From a virus: a stretch of 64,000 bases of DNA. Every line of letters begins with the position of its first letter. Position 1 is the stretch's first letter. Location of the stretch: the IMG/VR virus record IMGVR_UViG_3300046454_000714, positions 1-64,000 of that record; one strand, written 5' to 3'. A model generated the notes under the pieces. The model saw only the letters and a list, made by a program, of their open reading frames with translations. It searched no databases and had not been told where the DNA came from. Shown in pieces: positions 1-8,580 of the stretch. The translations under genes and the position numbers were made by a program.

Positions 1-1
1 T

Positions 2-268
2 GCGGCGCCACTCCAGTGCAGGGGTTGCGGCGGCACCGCCGGCCCGTTCGTCACCAAGGACGGCCACTGCGAGGACTGCGCCGACGCCGAGGCTGCACTG
101 CGCAGCGCGCTGGAAGACGGTGGCTGGCTCGACGCCAAGGCCGACCGCCTCATGGGCGCCTACGCCGCCGTCATCCTCGGCCGGACCGCCAGCACGCTCC
201 GCACCGTCCCCGGCTGCGAGAGCGCCGCCCGCATCGTCGACAACACGGCGCGGGGGATGCGCCGATGA
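2..268 (+). CDS. Zinc-ribbon protein, 5' truncated
   Basis: Open reading frame entering from the left edge and ending in TGA that overlaps the next start (ATGA). The visible part has a CRGCGGT motif followed by CEDC, which looks like a four-cysteine zinc ribbon, then about 55 helical residues rich in Ala and Arg. No specific function recognised. The overlap places it in the same operon as the recombination nuclease that follows. Confidence 0.6.
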   Translation, partial: AAPLQCRGCGGTAGPFVTKDGHCEDCADAEAALRSALEDGGWLDAKADRLMGAYAAVILGRTASTLRTVPGCESAARIVDNTARGMRR

Positions 269-1101
269 CCACCACAGTTGAAGCGCCGGCCGAGGTCGAG
301 CCCGGGATGTACGACATCCCCGCCGCGCTCTACCACAGTGACCCGGTGCCCGGCGGAAGCCTCTCCTCGACCGGCGCCCGGAAGCTGGCCACCGAATGCC
401 CGGCCGCGTTCAAGCACTGGCTCGACAACCCGGAGCCGGCCAAGAAGGAGTTCGACTTCGGCACCGCCGCGCACAAGGTCGTCCTCGATGACGGGCCCGA
501 GCTGGTGCTCGTCGACAAGGAGATCTGGAACACCAACGAGGTCAAAGCGCGCGTCGCCGAGATCCGGGCCGCAGGCAACATCCCGCTCAAGCAGCGCGAC
601 CTCGACAAGGTCCACGCCATGGCCAAGGTGCTGCGCGAACACCCCGAGGCCGCCGAGCTGCTGGAGCCGGGCAGCGGCGTCGCCGAACAGTCCCTGTTCT
701 GGAACGACCACGGCATCTGGCGCCGGGCCCGCATCGACTGGCTGCGCCACGACGGAACGATCGTCGACTACAAGTCGGCGCGGTCGGCGAACCCGTCGAA
801 GCTGGCCAACCACCTCTTCGAAAACGGTTACCACCAGCAGCAGGAGTACTACCGCGACGGCGCCCTGGAACTCGGACTCACCGAGCTCGTCTGCTCGTTC
901 AAGTTCATCTTCCAGGAGAAGGAAGAGCCGTTCCTCGTCTCCGTGATTGAGCTGGACGCTGCCGCCTGCGCCATCGGCCGCCACCTCAACGAGGTCGCCC
1001 TCAACGCCTACGCCCTCTGCCGCCAGTCCGGCGAGTGGCCCGGATATCTGCAGACCCCTCTCATCTCGCCGCCCGCCTGGCTTGAGCGCCAGTACCGCTA
1101 G
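265..1101 (+). CDS. RecE/YqaJ-like PD-(D/E)XK exonuclease (DUF3799 type)
   Basis: 278 residues from the ATG that overlaps the upstream stop. The family degrades duplex DNA 5' to 3' to give single strands for phage recombination or replication. Visible features are the N-terminal LSSTGARKLA region with the PAAFKHWL segment, the FGTAAHKVVL motif, and the nuclease core where RARIDWL is followed by IVDYKSA (D...D-x-K), then a conserved GYHQQQEYY segment. The reading frame extends further upstream, but that part has no family resemblance and overlaps the previous gene, so the ATG at 265 is preferred. It pairs naturally with the downstream ATPase as a recombination module. Confidence 0.85.
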   Translation: MTTTVEAPAEVEPGMYDIPAALYHSDPVPGGSLSSTGARKLATECPAAFKHWLDNPEPAKKEFDFGTAAHKVVLDDGPELVLVDKEIWNTNEVKARVAEIRAAGNIPLKQRDLDKVHAMAKVLREHPEAAELLEPGSGVAEQSLFWNDHGIWRRARIDWLRHDGTIVDYKSARSANPSKLANHLFENGYHQQQEYYRDGALELGLTELVCSFKFIFQEKEEPFLVSVIELDAAACAIGRHLNEVALNAYALCRQSGEWPGYLQTPLISPPAWLERQYR

Positions 1102-1113
1102 GAGATCACCACC

Positions 1114-2088
1114 ATGAACCAGCCCCTCGGCCAGCCCGTCCGTACCGGACGCCAGCAGCCGCAGACCGACGAGTACGACGACGGTCCGTTCACCTTCCGG
1201 CCCGCCACCCGCGACCGCGTGAAGGCCCGCATGTCCATCCAGGGAGTCGCCGGCTGCGGCAAGACCTGGACGGCCCTCAACGTCGCCCACGGCCTCAACG
1301 GTGGTGAGCGGTTCGCTGTCATCGACACCGAGCGCGAGTCCGCCTCGCTGTACCTCGGCGTCAACGGCATCCACTTCGACTCGCTGAACATGCACCGCTA
1401 CGACCCGCGCGACCTCGTCAAGGCGCTCGCCTCCGCCGCACAGGCCGGCTTCGGAACGATCGTCGTCGACTCCCTCTCCCACTTCTGGAAGGGCACCGAC
1501 GGCACCCTCGACCAGGTCGAGAAGGCCAAGTCGAAGTACGGCGGCAACAGCTTCGCGGGGTGGAAGGACGGCACCCCGATGCAGAACGAAATGATCGACG
1601 CCCTCCTGTCGTACCCGGGGCACGTCATCGCGACGATGCGCTCCCACACCGAGTGGGTGCTTCAGGAGAACGACCGCGGGCGTAAGGAGCCCGTCGCGGT
1701 CGGGATGCGCGCCGAGCAGCGCAAGGGCGTCGAGTACGAGTTCAGCATCGTCGCCGAGATGGACATCACCAACCGGATGCGGTTCCTCAAGTCCCGCTGC
1801 CCGGTCTTCCACCAGCAGGTACTGGAGAAGCCGGACGGCATCCAGGACATCGCCAAGCCGCTCCTCGACTGGCTGAACGACGGCACCGAGACCGTCGACT
1901 CGGCCACCTACGTCGACGACGCGCAGGCACAGGACGCCACCGCCGACAGCCTCCTCGCCCTGTACCGCGAGGTCGAGAACCGCGGACTCCTCGCGACGCC
2001 GCTCATGCACCCGGACACCGCCAAGCCGACCAACCTCGGCGCCTACATCAAGGAGCGCGGCATCGCGCTCAAGAACGCCCAGCAGTAG
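1114..2088 (+). CDS. RecA-like phage ATPase (AAA_24 / Sak4-like)
   Basis: 324 residues with AGGAG 8 bp before the ATG. A Walker A motif GVAGCGKT lies at about residues 44-51, a FAVIDTERE segment follows, and IVVDSLSHFW is the Walker B strand. Later HVIATMRSHTEW resembles the sensor strand of RecA-fold single-strand annealing ATPases. Family members help load or anneal recombining strands next to RecE-type nucleases, as here. The C-terminal 80 residues are less conserved and may bind DNA or a partner. Assignment to the ATPase family is firm; Sak4-like function is inferred from context. Confidence 0.85.
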   Translation: MNQPLGQPVRTGRQQPQTDEYDDGPFTFRPATRDRVKARMSIQGVAGCGKTWTALNVAHGLNGGERFAVIDTERESASLYLGVNGIHFDSLNMHRYDPRDLVKALASAAQAGFGTIVVDSLSHFWKGTDGTLDQVEKAKSKYGGNSFAGWKDGTPMQNEMIDALLSYPGHVIATMRSHTEWVLQENDRGRKEPVAVGMRAEQRKGVEYEFSIVAEMDITNRMRFLKSRCPVFHQQVLEKPDGIQDIAKPLLDWLNDGTETVDSATYVDDAQAQDATADSLLALYREVENRGLLATPLMHPDTAKPTNLGAYIKERGIALKNAQQ

Positions 2089-2103
2089 CCCGCACATACC
2101 GGA

Positions 2104-2132
2104 GGCCGGCCCGCGGGCATTGCGGGCCGGCC
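2104..2132 (+). terminator. Intergenic GC hairpin
   Basis: Perfect 11-bp inverted repeat (2104-2114 with 2122-2132) and 7-nt loop between the ATPase gene and the next gene. There is no T-run, so it may attenuate or protect RNA rather than terminate fully. Confidence 0.5.
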
Positions 2133-2158
2133 CCTCGATCCGACAAGGAAACCACGTC

Positions 2159-2449
2159 ATGACCAACCTCTGGCGCCGCGTCCTCGCGGGCCTCACCCAC
2201 ACCGGCCCCGGCTACGACCCCATCCACGACGAGGCCGTCGAGATGCAGACCGCGCTCGGCCTGCTCTCCGACCGCTATCTGCAAATCGCCGACCAGGCCA
2301 GCAGCGAGGCCGCCCGGGCGCGGGCCGTGCAGATCCGGCAGGCCGGCAACGACATCCGGCACACCCTCATCCACGGCCGCATCCCCAGCTACCTGATGGC
2401 CGACGCCGAGCTGGAGCAGTACGGCGCACCCGAGGAGGCGACCCGATGA
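2159..2449 (+). CDS. Hypothetical protein
   Basis: 96 residues; start chosen at the ATG after AAGGAAACC. Mostly helical (EMQTALGLLSDRYLQIADQA), with no recognised domain. Its stop overlaps the start of the ASCH-domain gene (ATGA), so the two are probably translationally coupled. Confidence 0.65.
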   Translation: MTNLWRRVLAGLTHTGPGYDPIHDEAVEMQTALGLLSDRYLQIADQASSEAARARAVQIRQAGNDIRHTLIHGRIPSYLMADAELEQYGAPEEATR

Positions 2450-2841
2450 AGGCGCTCACCGTCAGGCAGCCCTGGAGCGGTGCGATCGCCCATCAGAACA
2501 AGAGGGTCGAGAACCGCACCTGGCCGCTCCCGTCGAAGTACTGGGGCGCCCGCATCCTCATCCACGCCGGAGCCCAGCGGGACCGGTTCGCGGTCGTCTA
2601 CGGAGACCACCTCGACGTGTACTCGGCGATCGTCGCGGTCGCCACCGTGACCGGCTGCCACTACTCGGAGGACGGCCGCTGCTGCGGGCCGTGGGGCGAG
2701 GAGAACGTCTACCACTGGGAGCTGGCCGACGTCACCGCACTGCCCGAGCCGGTCCCGGCCAAGGGGGCGCTCGGGTTCTGGACGCCCGACGAGGAGACCG
2801 TCAACGCCGCACTCCGGCAGGAGACGGGGGTGGCGTGGTGA
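2446..2841 (+). CDS. ASCH-domain protein
   Basis: 131 residues. The opening MKALTVRQPWSGAI, the KRVENRTW segment and the ILIHAGA strand are the hallmark of ASCH/PUA-fold proteins, which bind RNA or modified nucleic acid. A central GCHY...CCGPWG stretch and GALGFW near the end also fit the family. Phages often carry one near replication or modification genes; its substrate is unknown. It overlaps both neighbours. Confidence 0.85.
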   Translation: MKALTVRQPWSGAIAHQNKRVENRTWPLPSKYWGARILIHAGAQRDRFAVVYGDHLDVYSAIVAVATVTGCHYSEDGRCCGPWGEENVYHWELADVTALPEPVPAKGALGFWTPDEETVNAALRQETGVAW

Positions 2842-3596
2842 AGCGCTGGTACGTGGGCCAGCCCACGAAACGCGGCGGCGTTCACCCGCCCCGCACCTCC
2901 GTCAACCGGATCGGCGGGCCCTCCTCCGCGATGCGCCGTCAAGGCCAGCGCATCGACGACAAGCAGATCCTCGCCGGTTACGTCCAGCTCAAGCCGGGCG
3001 TCCTCGTCGTCTGGGAGCGCCAGCCCTGGCGCATCCTCTCCGTCGACGAACGGCCCGACGACCTGTGGGGTGACGGGCACGAGGAGCGTTTCGCCAACGA
3101 GGTCGCCACCTGGGAGCGCTGGCGGCGCGGCGACAAGCCGGAACGCGCCACCTGGCGCGAGCGGCCCTTCGTCATCCAGCTCGTACCCGTCGCCGACCCG
3201 AAAGCCACGCCGCGCCACCTCATCGCGCCCGGCGGCCACTCCTGGGACGTGCTGCCCGAGCACTACTCGGTGTGCGTCGCCTGCGGGGAACTCCCGCCCT
3301 GCGCACACGAGGAAGCCGACCGGGAAGCCGACCGGATTGCGGCCCGAAACGACGCACTGATGGACATCCCAGCTGGTCACTGCCTCGGCTGCGGCGAATA
3401 CATCACCGCCCGCCAGAACGCGGCCCGCTTCCCCGGCCCCAACCTGTGGCGCCCCGACCTCCCCGAAAACTCCGCGGTGTTCCACGCCCGACAGGAGTGC
3501 TCCGGCGAAGTCGACCGGTACCGGCGTCAGTGGGAAGCCCGCGGCAACACCGACACCCAGCCCGCGCTGTTCGCCGACGAGGAGAACGCCTCATGA
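2838..3596 (+). CDS. Hypothetical protein with two zinc-ribbon motifs
   Basis: 252 residues from a GTG overlapping the ASCH gene stop. An N-terminal beta-rich part (YVQLKPGVLVVWERQPWRI) is followed by CVACGELPPC and CLGCGEY cysteine pairs at about residues 150-195, suggesting metal binding. No enzyme motif seen. It overlaps the next gene by 4 bp, within the early operon between recombination and methyltransferase genes. Confidence 0.65.
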   Translation: MKRWYVGQPTKRGGVHPPRTSVNRIGGPSSAMRRQGQRIDDKQILAGYVQLKPGVLVVWERQPWRILSVDERPDDLWGDGHEERFANEVATWERWRRGDKPERATWRERPFVIQLVPVADPKATPRHLIAPGGHSWDVLPEHYSVCVACGELPPCAHEEADREADRIAARNDALMDIPAGHCLGCGEYITARQNAARFPGPNLWRPDLPENSAVFHARQECSGEVDRYRRQWEARGNTDTQPALFADEENAS

Positions 3597-3931
3597 CGCA
3601 CATCCAACCCGCCTTCGACGGCCCGCACCTCGCCGCCTCAGCCCCGCCCGCCACCCGCCGCGTCATGGACGACTACGAGGCGTGGGAGTCGATCGTCCGC
3701 CCGCACTACGTGGCCGCCGCCAAAACCGGCGACTCCTTCCTCTTCTGGAAGATCGCCCAAGCCAACGACCTCCCCGAGCCGCCCAACCAGCGCCTCGACT
3801 GGGCACGCCTCGCATCCGCGCTCCACCGCGACCACATCACCCGGCCCGACGGCTTCGGCCTCGCCCGCGATAAGAGCGCCTGCCGTCGCTGGCGGGGGAC
3901 CGTCGAAGCCATGCAGGGGAGGGCGGCATGA
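3593..3931 (+). CDS. Hypothetical protein
   Basis: 112 residues, helical, with a basic C-terminus (DKSACRRWRG). Starts and ends in ATGA overlaps, the second with the methyltransferase gene, so it may assist that enzyme. No known domain. Confidence 0.6.
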   Translation: MTHIQPAFDGPHLAASAPPATRRVMDDYEAWESIVRPHYVAAAKTGDSFLFWKIAQANDLPEPPNQRLDWARLASALHRDHITRPDGFGLARDKSACRRWRGTVEAMQGRAA

Positions 3932-5451
3932 ACGCCTTCTACGAGGACGATGCCGTCCAGCTGCACCTCGGTGACTGCCTCGACATCCTGCCGACCCTCG
4001 CCGACGCATCCGTCGACGCCGTGGTGACTGACGCGCCCTACGAGATTTCGATGATGAACCGCGCCTGGGACTCGACGGGCATCGCCTACAACGTCGACGT
4101 CTGGCGCCACTGCTGGCGCGTACTGAAGCCCGGCGGCCACCTGCTCGCCTTCGGCGGCACCCGCACCTACCACCGCATGACCGTCGCCATCGAAGACGCC
4201 GGATTCGAGATCCGCGACAGCCTCCACTGGATCTACGGAAGCGGCTTCCCCAAGGGGCAGGACATCGCCAAGTCCATCGACCGGCGCCGCGACGACCGAC
4301 AGCAGGTGCTGCAGGTCACGGCATGGCTGGCTGAGGTCATAGCCGCCACTGGATGGACGACCCGCCAGATGAACGAACTGTTCGGCTTTCAGAGCCAAGC
4401 AGGCCACTGGGTGACACAGGGCGTTGCTGCCGCAGTCCCCACGCCAGAGCAGTGGGTTCGGCTCCGTACCGAGATCGGCTTCGACGACGCCGAGATCCTT
4501 CCCCTGGTCGAGGCGCTGACGGGACGCAAGGGCGAGTTGGGCGAGGCATGGGCCCAGCGCGAGGTGATCGGACGGCGACACGCGGCCGAGCGCAAGAGCG
4601 ATCACCTGTACGGCGACTACAGCGGCGACGACCGGATCACCGCCCCCGCGACCGACGCCGCCCGGAAGTGGCAGGGCTGGAACACAGCGCTGAAACCGGC
4701 GCACGAGCCGATCGTCCTCGCCCGTAAGACAACCGGCTTCAACACGACCGCCGCCAACGTCCTGGAGCACGGCACGGGCGCCCTCCACGTCGACGTCTGC
4801 CGGACCATGGCCGGGCAGGACTACCGCGAGAAGTGCGCGTCCGTCGTCGGCATCGACAGCCCCCGCAACGGCGACACCCTCGGCGAGTGGACCGGGGCCC
4901 GCGAGGACTCCGCACATGCGGCCGGACGGTGGCCGACAAACGTGCTCCTCGGTCACGGGTCCGACTGCGTCGACGGCGGAGACTGTCAGCCCGGATGCCC
5001 CGTCGCGGAGATGGACGCACAGAGCGGCGTCAGCACGAGCCCGACCGGCTCCGTGAAGGGGCAGCGGCGCAGTGGCGGAATCATGGGACAGGCGGCCGGA
5101 AGCAAGATCAGCAACAGTGGCCACGGCGACACTGGAGGCGCATCCCGGTATTTCCCGATCTTCCGGTATGAGGCGAAAGCCCCGAAGGTCGAACGCCCCC
5201 GCCTCGCCGACGGCACCGCGCACACCACGGTCAAGCCGCTCACCCTCATGCGCTGGCTGGTCCGCCTCGTCACCCCGCCCGGCGGAACTGTCCTCGACCC
5301 GTTCGCGGGCTCCGGCACCACGTTGGAGGCCTGCCGACTGGAGAGCTTCCAATCCATCGGCATCGAGAAGGACCCGGCGCACGCCGAACTGTGCAAGATC
5401 CGCCTCGCCAAGCCGTACATGACGGACCTCTTCAGCGGGGGTGCGGCGTGA
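3928..5451 (+). CDS. Beta-class site-specific DNA methyltransferase (N4/N6 type)
   Basis: 507 residues. Catalytic motif IV appears as DAPY at residues 35-38 near the N-terminus, and the SAM-binding motif I, DPFAGSGTT, lies near residue 457. That IV-before-I order defines the beta group of amino-methyltransferases. Between them sits a long variable region, including a helical segment around residues 125-215 (TRQMNELFGFQSQAGHW), probably the target-recognition part. Such solitary phage enzymes protect DNA from host restriction. The last base of the stop is shared with the next ATG. Confidence 0.9.
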   Translation: MNAFYEDDAVQLHLGDCLDILPTLADASVDAVVTDAPYEISMMNRAWDSTGIAYNVDVWRHCWRVLKPGGHLLAFGGTRTYHRMTVAIEDAGFEIRDSLHWIYGSGFPKGQDIAKSIDRRRDDRQQVLQVTAWLAEVIAATGWTTRQMNELFGFQSQAGHWVTQGVAAAVPTPEQWVRLRTEIGFDDAEILPLVEALTGRKGELGEAWAQREVIGRRHAAERKSDHLYGDYSGDDRITAPATDAARKWQGWNTALKPAHEPIVLARKTTGFNTTAANVLEHGTGALHVDVCRTMAGQDYREKCASVVGIDSPRNGDTLGEWTGAREDSAHAAGRWPTNVLLGHGSDCVDGGDCQPGCPVAEMDAQSGVSTSPTGSVKGQRRSGGIMGQAAGSKISNSGHGDTGGASRYFPIFRYEAKAPKVERPRLADGTAHTTVKPLTLMRWLVRLVTPPGGTVLDPFAGSGTTLEACRLESFQSIGIEKDPAHAELCKIRLAKPYMTDLFSGGAA

Positions 5452-5582
5452 TGCACACGGTCTTCTCGAACCTGTGGTGGGTGTGGCCCGCCCTGATCTT
5501 CGCCGGTGCGCTCGGCGTCATCGTCGGCGCTGTGCTCAACCGGCGCGCCACCACCCGCCACAACCGCGGGAGGCGGACGTGA
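5451..5582 (+). CDS. Small single-pass membrane protein
   Basis: 43 residues; residues 8-30 (WWVWPALIFAGALGVIVGAV) form one transmembrane helix, followed by a basic tail. Start overlaps the methyltransferase stop. Function unknown; first of three consecutive tiny membrane proteins. Confidence 0.6.
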   Translation: MHTVFSNLWWVWPALIFAGALGVIVGAVLNRRATTRHNRGRRT

Positions 5583-5734
5583 ACCCCGAACGCGCCACCG
5601 GCCTCAACGCGCCCGCCAACTGGTACATCAACCAGCTCGCCACCTACGGCTGGCCCGTCCTCGCCATCACCGCCATCGTGCTCATCGCCGCCTGGTGCGG
5701 CCTCGTCGCCTACCTCAACCGGGGGCGGTCATGA
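5579..5734 (+). CDS. Small single-pass membrane protein
   Basis: 51 residues from a GTG overlapping the upstream stop. One membrane helix at about residues 22-45 (GWPVLAITAIVLIAAW). Function unknown. Confidence 0.6.
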   Translation: MNPERATGLNAPANWYINQLATYGWPVLAITAIVLIAAWCGLVAYLNRGRS

Positions 5735-6039
5735 ACCCCGACCTGTACGCGGCGTGGTTGACCGCCGGCAGCAACCTGCAGCCCGTCGGGGCGTGGCTCG
5801 GCCGGAACTGGATCTGGCTCGGCGCCGCAGTGGTGGCCGCCGGATTCGCCTGGTGGGCGCTGCGGCGGGAACTCCGGGGCGCCGGCGACCAGGTCGCCGC
5901 CATCCTCGCCGACCAGCCCCAGCCCCAGCCCGGCACTGACGCGGGGCTGTACCTCGACTGCGTCGCCATCTACGACGACTGCGACGAACTCGACCGCCTC
6001 CGCGACCTCATCGACCAGCACCGGAAGGAGAAGCCGTGA
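5731..6039 (+). CDS. Membrane-anchored small protein
   Basis: 102 residues; a membrane helix near residues 27-45 (WIWLGAAVVAAGFAWWAL), then an acidic, probably cytosolic, tail with DCVAIYDDCDELDRL. No known domain. Overlaps both neighbours by 4 bp. Confidence 0.6.
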   Translation: MNPDLYAAWLTAGSNLQPVGAWLGRNWIWLGAAVVAAGFAWWALRRELRGAGDQVAAILADQPQPQPGTDAGLYLDCVAIYDDCDELDRLRDLIDQHRKEKP

Positions 6040-6914
6040 CCACCGCCACCGATACCATCCCCGCACACGGCACCGACGCCCGCTACAAGGGCAACCGCAC
6101 CGGCACCCGGCCGCCCTGCCGGTGCAAGCTGTGCCAGCGCGGCCACCGGCGCGCCGACCTGGAACGGGAACTCCGCCGCCAACGCGGCGAACGCAGCCTC
6201 GTTCCCGTCGCCGAAGTCCTGCCGCACATCCTGATGCTGCGAGCGACCGGCATGAGCCAAACCATGATCGCCCGAGAGGCCGGCGTCGCCCAGTCCGCCA
6301 TCTCCTACGTCACCACCGGCCGCAACAAAACCTGCCAGGCGGACGTGGCCCGCCGGATCCTCACCGTCCGGCCGCACCGCTTCGACGGCAACGCCGAACG
6401 CCCCGCCATCGGATCCATCCGACGCGTCCGCGCCCTCTACAGCCTCGGCCACGGGCGCGCCGACATCTCCACACGCAGCGGCCTCAGCATCGCCAGCATC
6501 AGCCTCCTCGCCGAAGCCCGCTGGAACGTCATCGACAACAAGGCGGCCACCGCCCTCGCCGAGACCTACCGGCAACTCGTCCACCAGCGCGGCACCAACT
6601 GGAAGAACGAACGACGGGCCGCCCGCGAAGGCTGGGCGCCACCCGGCGCCTGGGACGACATCGACAACCCCGACTGTGAGCCAGACGCACCAGCCGTCCA
6701 GCTCAACTTCCACGAGCGCGCCCAGCTCCGCCGCGAAGAGATCATCCACTTCGCCTGGCACGGCGACACCCCCGAACAGATCCTCACCCGGCTCGACCAC
6801 GAGGTGTCTATCTCCACCGTCCGCCAGATCGTCCAGGAATGGCGCAGCGGCGAGAAGCGCGTGCGGCCCCAGCAGGAGAAGACGGCCAAGGCCGGGCTGG
6901 GGGCTGCGGCGTGA
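6036..6914 (+). CDS. Multi-HTH DNA-binding protein
   Basis: 292 residues. It opens with the actinobacterial HGT-x-A-x-Y...CRCKLC motif, a short cysteine cluster. Three helix-turn-helix-like segments follow: MSQTMIAREAGVAQSAISYV (about 75-94), RADISTRSGLSIASISLLA (about 145-165) and TPEQILTRLDHEVSISTVRQI (about 248-268). Probably a sequence-specific DNA-binding regulator or recombination accessory factor. It sits between the membrane genes and the C5 methyltransferase and overlaps both. Confidence 0.65.
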   Translation: MTTATDTIPAHGTDARYKGNRTGTRPPCRCKLCQRGHRRADLERELRRQRGERSLVPVAEVLPHILMLRATGMSQTMIAREAGVAQSAISYVTTGRNKTCQADVARRILTVRPHRFDGNAERPAIGSIRRVRALYSLGHGRADISTRSGLSIASISLLAEARWNVIDNKAATALAETYRQLVHQRGTNWKNERRAAREGWAPPGAWDDIDNPDCEPDAPAVQLNFHERAQLRREEIIHFAWHGDTPEQILTRLDHEVSISTVRQIVQEWRSGEKRVRPQQEKTAKAGLGAAA

Positions 6915-8458
6915 CGCTCCGCATCGGCTCCCTGTTCACCGGCACCGGCGCCCTCGACCTGGCCGTCATGGACGCCTACGACGCCGACGTCCTCTGGCAC
7001 TCGCAATACGAGCCGCCGGACAAGAAGGGCAAGGAAGACGCCAACCAGTACGCCGCCCGCATCCTCGCCCGCCACTGGCCGACCATCCCCAACCTCGGCG
7101 ACATCACCAAAGTCGACTGGCCGGCCGTCCTCGACGAGCACGGGCCCATCGACATCCTCACCGGCGGCTTTCCCTGCCAAGACGTCTCATCCGCCGGCAA
7201 GCGCGTCGGCCTCGTACCTGATTCCCGCTCCGGACTGTGGAACCACATGGCCCGCGCCATCGCAGTCCTCCAACCACGATTGGTGATCATCGAAAATGTC
7301 GAAGGGCTCCTCTCAGCACCGGCTGCCAGCGACATGGAACCCTGCCCGAACTGTGTGGGAGACCGACACCCTGGGCCTCTACTGCGGGCATGCGGAGCCG
7401 TACTTGGAGACCTGGCCGGCCTCGGGTTCCATGCGGAATGGGCGCGCGTCGCAGCGTCGGAGGTCGGCGCTCCCCACCAGCGCAAACGGGTCTTCGTCTA
7501 CGCCTGGCCCGCTGATGTCGACCCCAGTGGCCTCGGACGGTGGGACCGATCGGGGCTCCTCGGCGGGTTGGGGACTTCGGGACGAGGCGCGGAAGCTGAT
7601 GCCCACCCCGCGGACCTCGGACACGAACGGGATCGGGACGCACGGCGCCGGGGGCATGGACCTGCGGACCGCAGTGTCGATGCTTCCGACGCCCAGAGCG
7701 CGGGATGGGAAGGGTGCGGGCTACGAGGACGATCTGCCGTCAACAGTGAACCGGCTGCTCCCGACGCCCACGGCGTCGAATCCCAACGACGGGGAGTCAT
7801 TGGAGTCCTGGGAGGCCAGGCGGCAGCGGAACCTGGCGAAGGGGATCAACGGGAACGGGCAGGGCACACCGCTCGCGATAGCGGTACGGCAACTGCCGAA
7901 CCCGACTGCCCCACCTGCGGGTGCCCCGAGTCCATCCACGACGCCGGAGGATTCTGCGCTGGCTGCCACGGCTGCACCGATCCCGAACTCGGACGGCCCG
8001 ATGAAGTTGCTGCCAACCCCGGCCGCATCGTTCCCCGGCACGACGGCGAACTTCCGGCCGGACGGGACGCCGTACAGCGAGGGCTACGGGATGACGCTCC
8101 TCGATGCGGTGCGGCTTCTTCCGACGCCCAGGGCGTCGGACAGCGAGAGGACGTCCTCAACCTACGGCCGGGGCAACCCGACCTTGACTGGGGCGATTAC
8201 GGACCCGCCATCCGCCGATGGGAAACAGTCCTCGGACGACGAGCCCCCTGGCCAACCGACGCTCTGGGGCGACTGAGCCCCGTCTTCACCGAATGGCTCA
8301 TGGGCCTCCCTGACGGCTGGGTCACCGACACCCCCGGACTCACCCGCGCCGCCATGCTCCGCGCCCTCGGCAACGGGGTCGTCCGTAGGCAAGCCGTCGC
8401 CGCCATCCGGCTCCTGCACGAGCGGGCCGTCAGTGACGACCAACGGGCCGCCGCATGA
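6911..8458 (+). CDS. C5 cytosine DNA methyltransferase
   Basis: 515 residues from a GTG. Motif I is GSLFTGTGALDL, motif IV is GGFPCQDVSSAG with catalytic Cys89, motif VI is ENVEGL near residue 128, and a QRKRVF segment is motif VIII. The end has SPVFTEWLMGLPDGWVTD and LRALGNGV, motifs IX-X. It transfers methyl to cytosine C5 from SAM, probably to evade restriction. The roughly 230-residue stretch before motif IX is odd: rich in Gly, Arg, Asp and Ala with a CPTCGC...CAGCHGC cysteine cluster, and the same DNA looks protein-like in another frame (see the 7296-8276 entry). Confidence 0.88.
   Translation: MTLRIGSLFTGTGALDLAVMDAYDADVLWHSQYEPPDKKGKEDANQYAARILARHWPTIPNLGDITKVDWPAVLDEHGPIDILTGGFPCQDVSSAGKRVGLVPDSRSGLWNHMARAIAVLQPRLVIIENVEGLLSAPAASDMEPCPNCVGDRHPGPLLRACGAVLGDLAGLGFHAEWARVAASEVGAPHQRKRVFVYAWPADVDPSGLGRWDRSGLLGGLGTSGRGAEADAHPADLGHERDRDARRRGHGPADRSVDASDAQSAGWEGCGLRGRSAVNSEPAAPDAHGVESQRRGVIGVLGGQAAAEPGEGDQRERAGHTARDSGTATAEPDCPTCGCPESIHDAGGFCAGCHGCTDPELGRPDEVAANPGRIVPRHDGELPAGRDAVQRGLRDDAPRCGAASSDAQGVGQREDVLNLRPGQPDLDWGDYGPAIRRWETVLGRRAPWPTDALGRLSPVFTEWLMGLPDGWVTDTPGLTRAAMLRALGNGVVRRQAVAAIRLLHERAVSDDQRAAA
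7296..8276 (+). other. Second protein-like frame inside the methyltransferase gene
   Basis: A 326-codon frame, different from the methyltransferase frame, carries repeated LLPTPxASD-type units (LMPTPRTSD, MLPTPRARDGKG, LLPTPTASNPND, LLPTPAAS, LLPTPRASDSE) and an ETWPASGSMRNGRAS segment. From memory, both features belong to the variable region of other actinobacterial and phage C5 methyltransferases. So the two frames of this segment each resemble a known version of the family. It may be a relic of frame switching, true dual coding, or coincidence of a repetitive GC-rich template. No independent start signal was identified. Confidence 0.4.
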
Positions 8459-8541
8459 CCGCCCACCCCCGTCCGCGTGCCGGGCCCTGACACCCATCCC
8501 GCACATCGGCCGGACATGCACCCCAAGGCAGGACATAGCGA

Positions 8542-8561
8542 AGCCCCGCCGTGGCGGGGCT
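8542..8561. terminator. Hairpin between convergent genes
   Basis: AGCCCCGC / GCGGGGCT stem between the rightward methyltransferase gene and the leftward GIY-YIG gene. It lacks a T-run but is placed to separate convergent transcripts. Confidence 0.5.
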
Positions 8562-8580
8562 GGGAGGAGACGAGGTGACG

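Noticed and set aside
16-264. Upstream extension of the RecE-like protein
   Set aside because: The extension is Arg-rich and overlaps a better frame encoding a zinc-ribbon protein whose stop overlaps the ATG at 265.
160-2202. 680-codon ORF on the minus strand
   Set aside because: Shadow of the nuclease and ATPase genes in a GC-rich region; composition is low-complexity Gly/Val/Arg and no domain is visible.
3706-5382. 558-codon minus-strand ORF
   Set aside because: Lies exactly opposite the beta-class methyltransferase, whose motifs are clear; no recognisable domain on the minus strand.
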